In this document: piece by piece, positions 49,279-58,628 of the stretch
Layout: each line of letters begins with the position of its first letter
Position numbering within the stretch: position 1 is the stretch's first letter
Assembly: GCA_023230825.1 (NCBI GenBank)
Contig: JALNWO010000001.1
Coordinates: 124,001 to 188,000, forward strand
Direction: 5' to 3'
From: Acholeplasmataceae bacterium
GTDB lineage: Bacteria; Bacillota_I; Bacilli_A; Acholeplasmatales; Acholeplasmataceae
DNA length: 64,000 nt
Notes under the pieces: model-generated
What the model was told of the DNA's origin: nothing
Database searches by the model: none
Seen by the model: the letters and a program-made list of their open reading frames with translations, nothing else
Translations under genes and position numbers: made by a program

Positions 49279-50395
49279 AGAAAAGTTAAATGCTTTCGTC
49301 ATTTCTGACATTCATTTCGGTAATACTAGAATTGATAATCAAAGAATGGCTAAAGCACTTAGAGATGTATTAAGTGATAAAAATCCTAAATTCCAATATA
49401 TCAACGCTATCTTTTTCGCAGGAGATATTTGGGATAAGTTATTATCACTTAATAACCCTGACTTACCAGAGATATTTAATAAGTTCTTAGCGATCTTTAG
49501 AGATTGTAAAAAGAAAAATATTTCGGTATTTATTTTAGAGGGAACTAAGAGTCATGAATGGGCGCAGTCCAATGTCTTAGATTCCCTCAATACTTCTAGT
49601 GGTATTTGTGCACAAATAAAATATATCAAAGAGCTGATTGTCTGGTATGAAGAGAGATTCCAAAAGAATTTTCTCTTCATACCGGATGATCTACATCATG
49701 ATCATTCAATCGTCCTTGCACAAGCCTTAGAAGCTTTAAAAGAGAAAGGATTGGATTGTGTAGATTTAGCCATTACTCACGGAATGTTTAAGCATCACGT
49801 ACCAGCAGGACTATCGATTCCCCACCACGATAATAGCTCTTATGAAGTTATTGTTAAGGACGGTATTTTTAACGGTCATGTCCATACTCATAGTGAAGTA
49901 GGTAAGGTATATACTCAAGGCTCTTTTGGTCGTATTAGTCATAATGAAGAAGAAGCTAAAGGGTATTATCATTTCTGGTACGATGAAAATGATGTATTTC
50001 ATAAAACATTTATTGAAAATACTTTAGCTGAACTATTCATTACTGTCGATTGTACTGGTTTAAATGCTGAAGATTCTTTTAAGAAAGTCAAAGCTCTAAT
50101 AGCTGAGAAAGGCGAAGACATGACTATTCGTATTATGAGTGAAGGGACTAACCCCATTTTCTCTAATATGAGTGAGTTAATTAAGAGTTTTCCTTTTACC
50201 CGTTTTTCTGAACCTAAGAAGGTAAAAGAAGAAGTGGATAAAGAAACTAAGGCAGTTGATATAAAGAACTTCACACCAATTGTTATCAATAGAGAAAATA
50301 TTGGTCAGCTAGTACTAGAGAGAGCAGATAAAAAAGAAGATCTCGCTCAAGATGTAAGGGCTGCACTCATTGATGCTATTGAAGCGTTGAGGTAA
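49259..50395 (+). CDS. Calcineurin-like metallophosphoesterase, SbcD/Mre11-type nuclease, 378 aa
   Basis: Metal-binding motifs appear in family order: DIHFG (about residue 17), GDIWDKL (GDxxD, about 62), then EGTKSHEW where GNH(D/E) is usual, THG before FKHH (about 168), and GHVHTHS (GHxH, about 207). This layout is that of SbcD/Mre11 nucleases, which trim and open DNA ends with an SbcC/Rad50 partner; none is seen in this window. The motif-III change (Asn replaced by Lys-Ser-His context) may alter activity. The start is uncertain: ATG 49259 or 49268. It lies three genes before SSB in a likely replication-repair run. Confidence 0.78.
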   Translation: MKNMIAKEKLNAFVISDIHFGNTRIDNQRMAKALRDVLSDKNPKFQYINAIFFAGDIWDKLLSLNNPDLPEIFNKFLAIFRDCKKKNISVFILEGTKSHEWAQSNVLDSLNTSSGICAQIKYIKELIVWYEERFQKNFLFIPDDLHHDHSIVLAQALEALKEKGLDCVDLAITHGMFKHHVPAGLSIPHHDNSSYEVIVKDGIFNGHVHTHSEVGKVYTQGSFGRISHNEEEAKGYYHFWYDENDVFHKTFIENTLAELFITVDCTGLNAEDSFKKVKALIAEKGEDMTIRIMSEGTNPIFSNMSELIKSFPFTRFSEPKKVKEEVDKETKAVDIKNFTPIVINRENIGQLVLERADKKEDLAQDVRAALIDAIEALR

Positions 50396-50400
50396 TTACA

Positions 50401-51246
50401 ATGAGAGTATTGACCGATAGAGTTGTTAACTACTTCCCTATGTCAGTAGCTACAAGCTTAGCTATCGAAGGTTTAGTAGGAGTAGGGTTGGATGGGAATG
50501 GTAGTGTTAAAAAAACACCTAACAGAACTAAAGAGTTTGAAAAGGTTTGGATTAATGTCCGTACATTAATCAGAAACGTTATAGGTAGTGTGTCAGATAG
50601 AAGTATTGAAAGTATCAGACCTGACCATATAGCGTTTACGGTTATGGAAGATATTGGTGCAATTGAAGAAGCGTTAAAAGTATACGGACCTCATCTAAAA
50701 TTACAACTCTATTATTGCGAGTATAGATTTATACAAAGAAGCTTTCCTAACGCATTATTAAGAGAACCTAGTACTGTAAAACAAAAGACGTATAATGAAG
50801 TATCAGAGAGAGCTTGGAACTTCACTAGAACGCTTATACAAGACTCTGAGTACGCTTTTAAGAACTATATGAAGACAATAGAAGGTAACTACATGGAGAA
50901 AGTGTTAATGCTATCACACTTTCCTATTGATTTACTTTCTTATAAACAATTCAGGGAACTGAGTTTATTAGAGTCTCATACAGGTGCAATTAAAACAAGA
51001 CCGTATTGGTATACAAAACTCTATAACGGAAAAGATCTTTCTATTATCCCTTTTAATGAACTCACATTACAAGTCTATGGAGACAATGAAACCTTTAGAC
51101 CTACATCCATAAAGCTAAGACGACTACTTACGGATATAGCCATTAGTAATAAATGGTCCTACTTAACGACAGTAGATAAGATCCGATATAATTTAAATAG
51201 TATTAAAGACCCAGTGTCTAAAGAAGAATTGAAAAAGTATCTGTAA
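50401..51246 (+). CDS. Hypothetical protein, 281 aa, between nuclease and SSB genes
   Basis: Follows the nuclease by five bases, so it is co-transcribed. The protein is basic, mostly helical, and ends in a charged region (KIRYNLNSIKDPVSKEELKKYL). No motif recognised. A DNA-binding or recombination role would suit its neighbours but is unproven. Confidence 0.6.
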   Translation: MRVLTDRVVNYFPMSVATSLAIEGLVGVGLDGNGSVKKTPNRTKEFEKVWINVRTLIRNVIGSVSDRSIESIRPDHIAFTVMEDIGAIEEALKVYGPHLKLQLYYCEYRFIQRSFPNALLREPSTVKQKTYNEVSERAWNFTRTLIQDSEYAFKNYMKTIEGNYMEKVLMLSHFPIDLLSYKQFRELSLLESHTGAIKTRPYWYTKLYNGKDLSIIPFNELTLQVYGDNETFRPTSIKLRRLLTDIAISNKWSYLTTVDKIRYNLNSIKDPVSKEELKKYL

Positions 51247-51322
51247 AATATTACTTTTTAAGCAACTCTTCTATAATTTGTGAAATATTGTTATCCTAAA
51301 AGAAAAAGGGAATAAAGTTAAA

Positions 51323-52084
51323 ATGAGTAACTATCAAAACAACCAGCAAGAATACCAGCACACTATTTTAGACGCTCGTTATTCCAGTATGAGTGCACCT
51401 AGTACTGAGCAAGGTAAATGGGCAGCAATTAAATGGTCTGTGAACAAAGGTGAAGTCCGTATGACGGTCTTTACTAATGATGCTGGTGATACTGCCAATA
51501 ACCCAGCAGAAAAAGGACGTATTCAAGCTACTCTAACTCCTCGTCAATTCGGTTGGTTTACTGGAGCAATTGAAGAAGCTATTAACGCTACAAGTGAATA
51601 TACTGCTATGTATACGCATGAGGACTATAAATTCTTTGGTCCTGGTAAACGTTCTGAAACTCCTCTTCCTATCTGGTCTCTTATTGTAAAACGCGCTGAA
51701 GATGGTAAGATCTCATTCATGCTTTTAGATGCAGGTAAGAAAGACCGTCCACGAATTCCTTTTACGTTTGAGCCAGCTCGTGGTGGTAAGATGTTAATTA
51801 AGATTAACGGTGAGATGGTAGATAACCCAGGTGAGGTTTCTAAAACATTTGCTCGCGGTTTCTTAAATACTACTGTTCCGATGATTAATAAACTTTGTGT
51901 TGATAATTACGTTCACAAGCAGCCTAATAACAATAACAATAATAATCGCGGTGGTGGAAATAATAATTATCGTAACAATAATAATAATAATAATAACTAC
52001 TCAGGTGGTAATCAGAATCAAGGAGGCGGTAGCAGCTATCAAGCACCTGCCAGCAGCAATTTTGATGATGATATCCCTTTCTGA
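51323..52084 (+). CDS. ssb: Single-stranded DNA-binding protein, 253 aa
   Basis: The C-terminus is FDDDIPF, the acidic tip by which SSB proteins recruit partners. It is preceded by a long Asn/Gly-rich flexible linker (about residues 200-245) typical of SSB. The first ~195 residues are a beta-rich domain with many basic and aromatic residues (WAAIKWSVNKGEVRMTVF), fitting an OB-like fold, though diverged from E. coli SSB. It would coat single-stranded DNA during replication in the phage nucleus. The linker is encoded by AAT/AAC repeats. Ends at a strong terminator. Confidence 0.82.
   Translation: MSNYQNNQQEYQHTILDARYSSMSAPSTEQGKWAAIKWSVNKGEVRMTVFTNDAGDTANNPAEKGRIQATLTPRQFGWFTGAIEEAINATSEYTAMYTHEDYKFFGPGKRSETPLPIWSLIVKRAEDGKISFMLLDAGKKDRPRIPFTFEPARGGKMLIKINGEMVDNPGEVSKTFARGFLNTTVPMINKLCVDNYVHKQPNNNNNNNRGGGNNNYRNNNNNNNNYSGGNQNQGGGSSYQAPASSNFDDDIPF
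51910..52016 (+). repeat. AAT/AAC codon repeat encoding the Asn/Gly-rich SSB linker
   Basis: Dense trinucleotide AAT/AAC tracts with GGT/GGA codons; likely to vary in length by slippage without frameshift, since the unit is one codon. Confidence 0.7.
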
Positions 52085-52105
52085 TAAACAACAATAATAA
52101 AGAGG

Positions 52106-52132
52106 TGGGAGTCCGATTAAGTAGGACTCCCA
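52106..52132 (+). terminator. Rho-independent terminator after ssb
   Basis: Perfect 9-bp stem TGGGAGTCC / GGACTCCCA followed by TTATGCCT. Confidence 0.8.
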
Positions 52133-52162
52133 TTATGCCTTTAAATCAAGAAAATAACAACT

Positions 52163-52174
52163 ACATATCACCTA
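52163..52174 (+). promoter_or_regulatory. Putative promoter motif, ACATATCACCTA
   Basis: Close copy of the recurring motif, 43 bases ahead of the 52218 gene and right after the ssb terminator; it would start the RNA polymerase block. Confidence 0.55.
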
Positions 52175-52217
52175 AAAGTACAAGGTATTTTTTCCCTTTC
52201 GCTTACTAAGGTTGGAA

Positions 52218-53852
52218 ATGGATATAAAAGAAAAGAGTTTGAGAATTATACAAAAGAGTCCTACTACAGTCAGTACTTATTTCAATGATAAAGAGCTGAT
52301 ATGGGATGTCTCTGTATTTAACAATACTTCTCATCGGAATAACGAGTTTGATATCTTCGAGCAGATTAATCAATATTGGTTAACTAAACCTATCTCTTTT
52401 CAAGAAGAGGTATTTAAGTATTACGAGAAGATTCATTCTGTATTTCAATTTGGAGGTACAATTGAGGACCTAACGCTTGAACTCGGTCCTTATATGAAGG
52501 GTATTATTAAACTTCATAATCCTGATGAGATTGCAGTCTGGTCACAAATTAGTGCAAGACTTTATGTTTCGTCTTCATTGATGTCCGAATACGCAGATAA
52601 CGGAAATGAAGGCGCATCTCGCTTCGTGCAGGTTGGAACGCGTAATAAGACTTATCTGAAAAGAGATTATACCAAACTTCTAGGTTTAGCTATCTCTATC
52701 CGTGCTCTAGTACCTATCTTTGGAGAATTTATTTTCCAAACTGGTGCATCAGCAGGTGTTAACTTCAAAGAGTATCGTGCTGGTAAACTATTAGAAGGTA
52801 CGACTTTAGAGACATGCGAGGCTTATGAAAAACTAAGGTTGTATGTCAATGACATTGCAGGTACAGATAAGCAAAAGAGTTCACCTATTCTAGACGGTAT
52901 CAGTAGTGAAGAATTCCCGGTATGGATTCTTTACATGATCATCATTCGTCGTTTAACAGTAGGTAATTTAAAAGGTGATCCAAACCAACCTAACTCTCAT
53001 CTAGTTACTTATATCCATTTTTACTTGAATCAAAGATTACTAGGATATGAGAATAACTTCTCCTCAGGTAAGGTTAGGGATAAAGATGTAGGATCAGCTA
53101 ACGCAGACGATGAGTCTAAGCTCTCTGTTTTAGAGACTTATAAAACACCGACAGAGCATAGTCCGGGTGATTATGAGCAAATGGCGTTTTATGCAAACAA
53201 CATTGAATGGTGTATTAATACCTTGTGTCCTGGTCTAGACATGAAGATTTATGAGCAAGCAAAAGAAGCTAGTGCATTTATGCTAGGACCTGTTCCTTTC
53301 TATAAGGCACAAAGCGTCATTGTTCAGAATCTAATTGGACCTTATCTAGCACCAGATGTATTAGAACATATTCAAAGGATTCCTAGTTTGGGTCTTTATA
53401 ATGTTGTTCAAGCAATGTTGTGGCAGTACGGATATAAAGACCTTGCGTCTTTTATTACAACCACTACAAAGCAAGAGCATGAAGGGTTAAGTGGTTCTAC
53501 ACATACAGCTAGGATGAACATCCCACGAGTAATGAGCGATATGATTCGAGATCTATATCCTCATTTAAAGAGAACCAGTTCTCGAAGTGTTAATAGTAAG
53601 ATTGAACCTACACCTCTTACAACAATTAAGAATATTGTTGAACACATGAGTGTGGGTAATTGGAGGAGTAATATCCATGAAGCTTGGTTAAATGAACTAG
53701 ATTTAAGCGCCATCTCACCTTCAAGACGCCGAGATTGGAGAATACCTCCTGACATTAGAATTCAGTTAGCTAAACTGTTTATTCAAATTGGGATGTTTGA
53801 AGTGCCTTTCCATCCCGACAACGTCAAGAAATTCCAACAGCTCTCGTTTTAA
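52218..53852 (+). CDS. Probable accessory subunit of the non-virion RNA polymerase (phiKZ gp68-like), 544 aa
   Basis: ATG 52218 has AAGG six bases ahead; TTG at 52212 abuts the ribosome site. The protein is mainly helical with no catalytic motif (HSVFQFGGTIEDLTLELGPYMKG, FPVWILYMIIIRRLTVG). Size and position, two genes before the intron-split beta C gene, match phiKZ gp68, the fifth subunit that is needed for promoter recognition. I do not see the identity in the sequence itself; it is drawn from gene order. Confidence 0.6.
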   Translation: MDIKEKSLRIIQKSPTTVSTYFNDKELIWDVSVFNNTSHRNNEFDIFEQINQYWLTKPISFQEEVFKYYEKIHSVFQFGGTIEDLTLELGPYMKGIIKLHNPDEIAVWSQISARLYVSSSLMSEYADNGNEGASRFVQVGTRNKTYLKRDYTKLLGLAISIRALVPIFGEFIFQTGASAGVNFKEYRAGKLLEGTTLETCEAYEKLRLYVNDIAGTDKQKSSPILDGISSEEFPVWILYMIIIRRLTVGNLKGDPNQPNSHLVTYIHFYLNQRLLGYENNFSSGKVRDKDVGSANADDESKLSVLETYKTPTEHSPGDYEQMAFYANNIEWCINTLCPGLDMKIYEQAKEASAFMLGPVPFYKAQSVIVQNLIGPYLAPDVLEHIQRIPSLGLYNVVQAMLWQYGYKDLASFITTTTKQEHEGLSGSTHTARMNIPRVMSDMIRDLYPHLKRTSSRSVNSKIEPTPLTTIKNIVEHMSVGNWRSNIHEAWLNELDLSAISPSRRRDWRIPPDIRIQLAKLFIQIGMFEVPFHPDNVKKFQQLSF

Positions 53853-53897
53853 CATCCCAACGTAAAAAACCAACCCTATTCTCTCTGGAGTTTATCA

Positions 53898-55421
53898 ATG
53901 TATCAAAATAACCCACGCTGTCGTATTCTTCGTTTAGTGATGGCTCGTACTAATGGTTATCAGCCACAGTATATTCGTCCCTATGCGATGACTACGGAGA
54001 CTTATAAGCGTAATGAGATTTTGAATCGTCTAGACCCAAACCGACCCATCAGCCCAACGACATTAGGTGGTGAAGTATCTGGTCTCATCAAACCCAGTAT
54101 TAACATTGACGACACTTTAATGCTAGACCTCCCAGCAGGTTGGGGATCAGAGCGTCTTCGTTGGATTATGACAATTGAAATCCAGCACATGGGCGCAACT
54201 ATCATTCAGTACTTAACAGGATATACTGATCACGTAGGTGTATCACTACAAACTCAATCCATCGATCCTAACTTACGTTTCTTTATTAATAATAGCTTCC
54301 AGTTTCGTGTAGATTCTGAACTGCAAAACGGTGTACCGATTCGTCGCCTCGTGCCAACACGCTTAAACCAAGTTCTAACTAATCTAAACTATAGCAGAAA
54401 TCAATTAATGAATTCCGCTTTAGTTCGTCCTCAAGATGTACTAAACTTTGTTGGAACGGCTTCTATTCGGGATCAGATCTATAGCCAAAACATTGCTTAT
54501 GAAACAGCAACACTAACTAACCGGGCTACATTAGGAAATATTTCTAATATTAATCCCACAGCTTTTACTGCTCGAATCCTCGATGCACAACGTCGTGCTT
54601 TTGTGGATGGGAATCAATACGGTCAGTCCAATGATTCAATTATTGAACGTGCTATTGATTTCGTTCGTGAAGATTCTCAGCGTAATGATCCTTTCCTAAA
54701 CGTTCTTCTTTCTAGCTCATCTGAATCACTAATTGGAAATGATTTCACTTGGTCTACGCTAAACAACATTGATCCAAACGTAAACAATGAACAGATTACG
54801 CAATTGATCATGAAAGATAGTGCTTCCCCAACAATGGCTATGAATGCCAGTAACATGGGACTAGCGTATTTAGATTCTACTAATTCCTCTCGTTGGGATG
54901 AATGTAATTATCTTCAACAAGCAGCTACTATTATTCGAGACTCAACAAACTCTTTGATGGCTGAGACGATGTTTAACTCTATCGCCTTCTCTGTAACTAA
55001 TGAGTCAGGTCAATTCACGTATTCGTATTCAGGCGGAACTTTGTTTGTACCAGATGTTGACCCAAGTCCTTTCTTTTATCGATTCATTGAAAGGCTGATT
55101 AACGAAGCAGTTATGGATATCTCCTTTAACAATAATACGCGACTTGAACTCCATGTCATCAGTGAATTTGTTGGTGATACCAAGATTCAATTAAAGGTTG
55201 GTGATCAATATGGTGAGTTCGTAGCTCCTACTTTTTGCTCCAGTCTGACAGCTCCTGTCATTGCAGGATCTCAAGGAACTGCTCAGCTCTTAGCAGATAA
55301 TATTGGTAACATTGTTAATGAGGTGTATGATAACTTCTCTAACAAGATCTCTCATGCTGTTACGAACATCTCTGATAACCCGAGTTATCCAAGTGCTGTC
55401 ATGGATAATTTCCCTCTGTAA
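53898..55421 (+). CDS. Hypothetical protein, 507 aa, in the RNA polymerase block
   Basis: Follows the gp68-like gene by 45 bases. Asn- and Ser-rich with alternating strands and helices (RWIMTIEIQHMGATIIQYL, LELHVISEFVGDTKIQLKV), reminiscent of a virion or scaffold protein rather than an enzyme. Gene order suggests equivalence to phiKZ gp69, whose function I do not know. Confidence 0.6.
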   Translation: MYQNNPRCRILRLVMARTNGYQPQYIRPYAMTTETYKRNEILNRLDPNRPISPTTLGGEVSGLIKPSINIDDTLMLDLPAGWGSERLRWIMTIEIQHMGATIIQYLTGYTDHVGVSLQTQSIDPNLRFFINNSFQFRVDSELQNGVPIRRLVPTRLNQVLTNLNYSRNQLMNSALVRPQDVLNFVGTASIRDQIYSQNIAYETATLTNRATLGNISNINPTAFTARILDAQRRAFVDGNQYGQSNDSIIERAIDFVREDSQRNDPFLNVLLSSSSESLIGNDFTWSTLNNIDPNVNNEQITQLIMKDSASPTMAMNASNMGLAYLDSTNSSRWDECNYLQQAATIIRDSTNSLMAETMFNSIAFSVTNESGQFTYSYSGGTLFVPDVDPSPFFYRFIERLINEAVMDISFNNNTRLELHVISEFVGDTKIQLKVGDQYGEFVAPTFCSSLTAPVIAGSQGTAQLLADNIGNIVNEVYDNFSNKISHAVTNISDNPSYPSAVMDNFPL

Positions 55422-55436
55422 TAAGCGAATGAAAAA

Positions 55437-56897
55437 ATGGAAAATAAACTAGATCTACTTACTTGGTATAAAGAAGTTTTAAAAACTGCTGATGCTTATA
55501 CTGACGAAAAAGATCATATCTTTCTCATCCCAGGAGAAAATACCGTACCAGCAATGGTCAAAGAAGGTGATGTTGAAAAACAACTAGCACTACCTTCTAA
55601 AGAGGTGTTATCTAATTACTATAGTAGCACCATTCGCTTTCACCCCCTAGCTGAGGATTTCACACGAGGACCTAGTGTTGTTGTAGAGAATTATAAGAAC
55701 TGGGCATTAGGACATATGACTATCACCATGGTAGTCGCTTTCATTGCCCTGCTAGAGTTATCAGCATCACCTCAACTCCACGCTAAACTCGATCCAGTTC
55801 AGAGTGAGTTATTGAAAGTAGCTAAAAATGCTAAACAGGGTACGATTGATGTATTTAAGAAAATTATTGGTAGGATTGAAGATGAAGATAATGAACTTCA
55901 ATTCATCCGTATTTTCTTAAAGAAATCAGCCCGTATTAATGATAAAGCACATCAATGGGGGGGAATGGTAACTTTTCCTTTCTATGAGTACTTAAAGACA
56001 AACCCAAAGAAAATCAAATCCGTTCCTCTAAGTAATGAGAACCGACTGACTTTCATGTCTATCTTCGAGTATTTATTCCCTTTCATTAATGAGGCGCATA
56101 AATACAGCTATGGTTCTAACTCTAACTTAGCACCTAAATTTGAATCTATCTTAGGTGCTATTAAGAATGTGGCAATTGAAATCAATACACTCATTCAAGA
56201 GTTAGGTGATCAAAATCAAGGTATTGAGGAAATTGAATTAGGCTGGGTAGATTACTTAGGTAAGACTGATGTATTCTTGCCTGAAGTTCGTTTTATTCCA
56301 ATGCAACCTGGTAATGAAGGAAAGGAGAATAAGTTAGATAAAGGATTTATTAGCTTAAACCCAAATCAAACTCAAGCTACCTCTACTCCAACTCAACCTA
56401 GTACTAATGAGTCTATGCAACAATCACACACTCAACCTTCTGTTATTGACCCACTTCCTCAAGCGCAGTCTACGCAACCACAACAACCTCAAGTAGCTCA
56501 ACAGGTTAAAAAGGCTGCGACTTTAGCTGATATCTTAGGTGCCAATGCAGCTCCACAAATGGTTGGAGGGATGGTAGCTGGTAATCAGACAATGATGGTT
56601 AATCCAGCTACAGGACAAGTCATGGGAACTCCCTCCATGATGCCAGCTCCTATGCAGCAACAAATGCAGCAACATCAAATGAACTATATTCAAACCCTTA
56701 ATACCCCCCAAGGACCGATGGTGTTGTTTAATAACGCTTATATTCCTTTACAACAATATCAGATGATGTTACAATCTAATACGGGGATGCAACAACCAGG
56801 TATGATGGGTGCTCGCTATGATGTACTGAGTCCTATTGGCCGGCCTAGCGCTGCTAATAGCGGAGGTATGATTAACGGGTATACGGTTCGTATTTAA
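55437..56897 (+). CDS. Hypothetical protein with Gln/Pro/Met-rich disordered tail, 486 aa
   Basis: Starts 15 bases after the previous stop. The first ~300 residues are helical (LGHMTITMVVAFIALLELSASP is a hydrophobic helix). From about residue 315 on, the chain is low-complexity, rich in Gln, Pro, Thr, then Met/Gly (QPQQPQVAQQVKK, AGNQTMMVNPATG). This suits a flexible partner-binding protein. Gene order suggests phiKZ gp70-like; function unknown. Ends at a strong terminator. Confidence 0.6.
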   Translation: MENKLDLLTWYKEVLKTADAYTDEKDHIFLIPGENTVPAMVKEGDVEKQLALPSKEVLSNYYSSTIRFHPLAEDFTRGPSVVVENYKNWALGHMTITMVVAFIALLELSASPQLHAKLDPVQSELLKVAKNAKQGTIDVFKKIIGRIEDEDNELQFIRIFLKKSARINDKAHQWGGMVTFPFYEYLKTNPKKIKSVPLSNENRLTFMSIFEYLFPFINEAHKYSYGSNSNLAPKFESILGAIKNVAIEINTLIQELGDQNQGIEEIELGWVDYLGKTDVFLPEVRFIPMQPGNEGKENKLDKGFISLNPNQTQATSTPTQPSTNESMQQSHTQPSVIDPLPQAQSTQPQQPQVAQQVKKAATLADILGANAAPQMVGGMVAGNQTMMVNPATGQVMGTPSMMPAPMQQQMQQHQMNYIQTLNTPQGPMVLFNNAYIPLQQYQMMLQSNTGMQQPGMMGARYDVLSPIGRPSAANSGGMINGYTVRI

Positions 56898-56907
56898 TAA
56901 CAGCATA

Positions 56908-56935
56908 AATAGGGAGTCCGTTTGGACTCCCTATT
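56908..56935. terminator. Bidirectional terminator
   Basis: AATAGGGAGTCC / GGACTCCCTATT stem with a 4-base loop and T run, between the convergent 55437 and 56946 genes. Confidence 0.85.
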
Positions 56936-56945
56936 TTAAAGGCTG

Positions 56946-57329
56946 TTATTTTTTTACTTGCTTTTGTAGTAGAGTTTTAATCTGACTCAATACAGAACCG
57001 TAATATTCTTTACCAATCAAGTAAATAGTAGTCTCAGTACCTAAGAAATCTACTGGATTGTTTAAATGGTTCATCCTTAAATTAACCCAATCGTGGTCAG
57101 GGGATTCATTCATAAACCTCATTAGGCCGTAAAAATCCCCTTCATAACGAATAGATTCACCAGCTTCAATTTCTACAGTCCTAGCTCCATTATCAGGTAA
57201 TAAGAAAAATGGCATGTGGTATTCTAACATTACTCTCACATCCGCTCTATCAGCTAATGAGAGATGTTGTTGAATCATTAAAGGTTCTAGTTCAGTAGGT
57301 GTTGTTAAATCTAATACTGTTTCAGTCAT
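56946..57329 (-). CDS. Hypothetical protein, 127 aa, only minus-strand gene in the polymerase block
   Basis: Divergent from the beta C gene (about 108-base gap). Starts MTETVLDLTTPTELEP; acidic, beta-rich (TVEIEAGESIRYEGDFYG) with a basic helical end (LSQIKTLLQKQVKK). Function unknown. Confidence 0.6.
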   Translation of the reverse strand: MTETVLDLTTPTELEPLMIQQHLSLADRADVRVMLEYHMPFFLLPDNGARTVEIEAGESIRYEGDFYGLMRFMNESPDHDWVNLRMNHLNNPVDFLGTETTIYLIGKEYYGSVLSQIKTLLQKQVKK

Positions 57330-57437
57330 AGCGTATTTTTCAAGATAGATTTTTACAATAACATATTATCAATTAGTAGCTGTTAAATTACAGCTAAAAA
57401 CTTACTCCTTCTTTTACTCAATTAAGAGGATGTGTTA

Positions 57438-58628
57438 ATGAGTCTAACCAGACCTAAACCAGATCCGATGATTAAAACTAATCAACTCCATAGAGAATTG
57501 CTTAGTGTAAGTGGATTTGATTCTTTTGCTGCTCATGGAACCTCTCCAAGAAAGCAGATGTTTGCAACTCATTTAGGACAGTGTCTTGTAGTAAAACATT
57601 CCACAGAACGCAGTTATCAAACTGGTATGGAAAGAGCTTACGCTAAATATACATTTAGTATTAAAGCTCCTACCACAATGCATATCATCGCTATTGTTAA
57701 CCGGTATCCAGAGATTCAAGGCGTAGACAAGATTAAATTTAATCCCCAGTCTATTGTCGTCTACGAAGATCTTATTACTAGAACGATCTCAGCAATGGAT
57801 GTACGTCGATTCAAAGCTAACCATCCTCACTTTGGCTTTGATTATGTTGCTAGACCAGCTTCTCAATTATTACGAGCTGGAGAGACTATTGAGAAAGATA
57901 CTATCTTCTACGATAGTCCTTCTGTAACAGAAAATGGTGGATACAAGTATGGTGTAGAACTAAACATCCTTCATGCTACCTTACCAGCTACTTCTGAAGA
58001 TGGTAGCATGATCTCTGAATCAGCTGCTAAGAAGTTCACCTACATGACGTTCGAAACTCGTGTAGCGGATTGTGGTGCTGATGAGATTCCTATCTTCTTA
58101 TATGGTACGGATGAACAACCTAAGATTTGTCCAGATATCGGAGAGAAAGTCAGGGATGATGGTCTACTTTTTGTAACTAGAAAAGTCGATGATAACTTAG
58201 CCCCCTTTTACCAATCTAAACACGCACTTAGAAAATACTTTCCAAAGTTTGATACACCTATCTATGTACCACCAGGTGGGACAGTAATTGATATCCAAGT
58301 CCATCACGATCCTTTATGTAAGCAAGCTCGTGTACCAACTGGAATGGACGATCAGTTATTAAAGTATCAACGGTCTTTAATGAACTTCCATAAAGCAATT
58401 AAAGACATCTGGTCTAAGTACTTAAGAGAACGAGGTGAGGGATTAAAACTCTCTCCAGAGTTTGAACGCTTGGTTGTCGATGCAATTGCTTATACGGATG
58501 ATAAAGCTAATGCACGTCCTCAACGACAATACCGACTAGCTCGACTGGGTGATTGGCGTATTGAATTTACTGTTAGATACGAAAATGTACCTAGTGTAGG
58601 TAATAAGGCAACTGGTTGCTTCGGAGAT
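57438..58628 (+). CDS. RNA polymerase beta C-terminal part, exon 1 (397 codons)
   Basis: Equivalent of phiKZ gp71. ATG 57438 has AAGAGGA seven bases ahead; the upstream GTG 57432 is too close. Beta signatures are visible: SPRKQMFATHLGQ and GMERAYA fit the rifampicin-region/hybrid-binding segment, VELNILHATLP....DGSMISESAAKKFTYMT matches the ...EDAIIISERLV segment, and GNKATGCFGD at the end is the start of GDKMAGRHGNKG. The frame runs on ten codons into the intron (to 58658). Spliced to exon 2 it gives 727 residues. It forms the beta half of the active site. Confidence 0.9.

Noticed and set aside
51924-52133. Minus-strand Tyr-rich open frame opposite the SSB linker
   Set aside because: It is simply the complement of AAT/AAC repeats.
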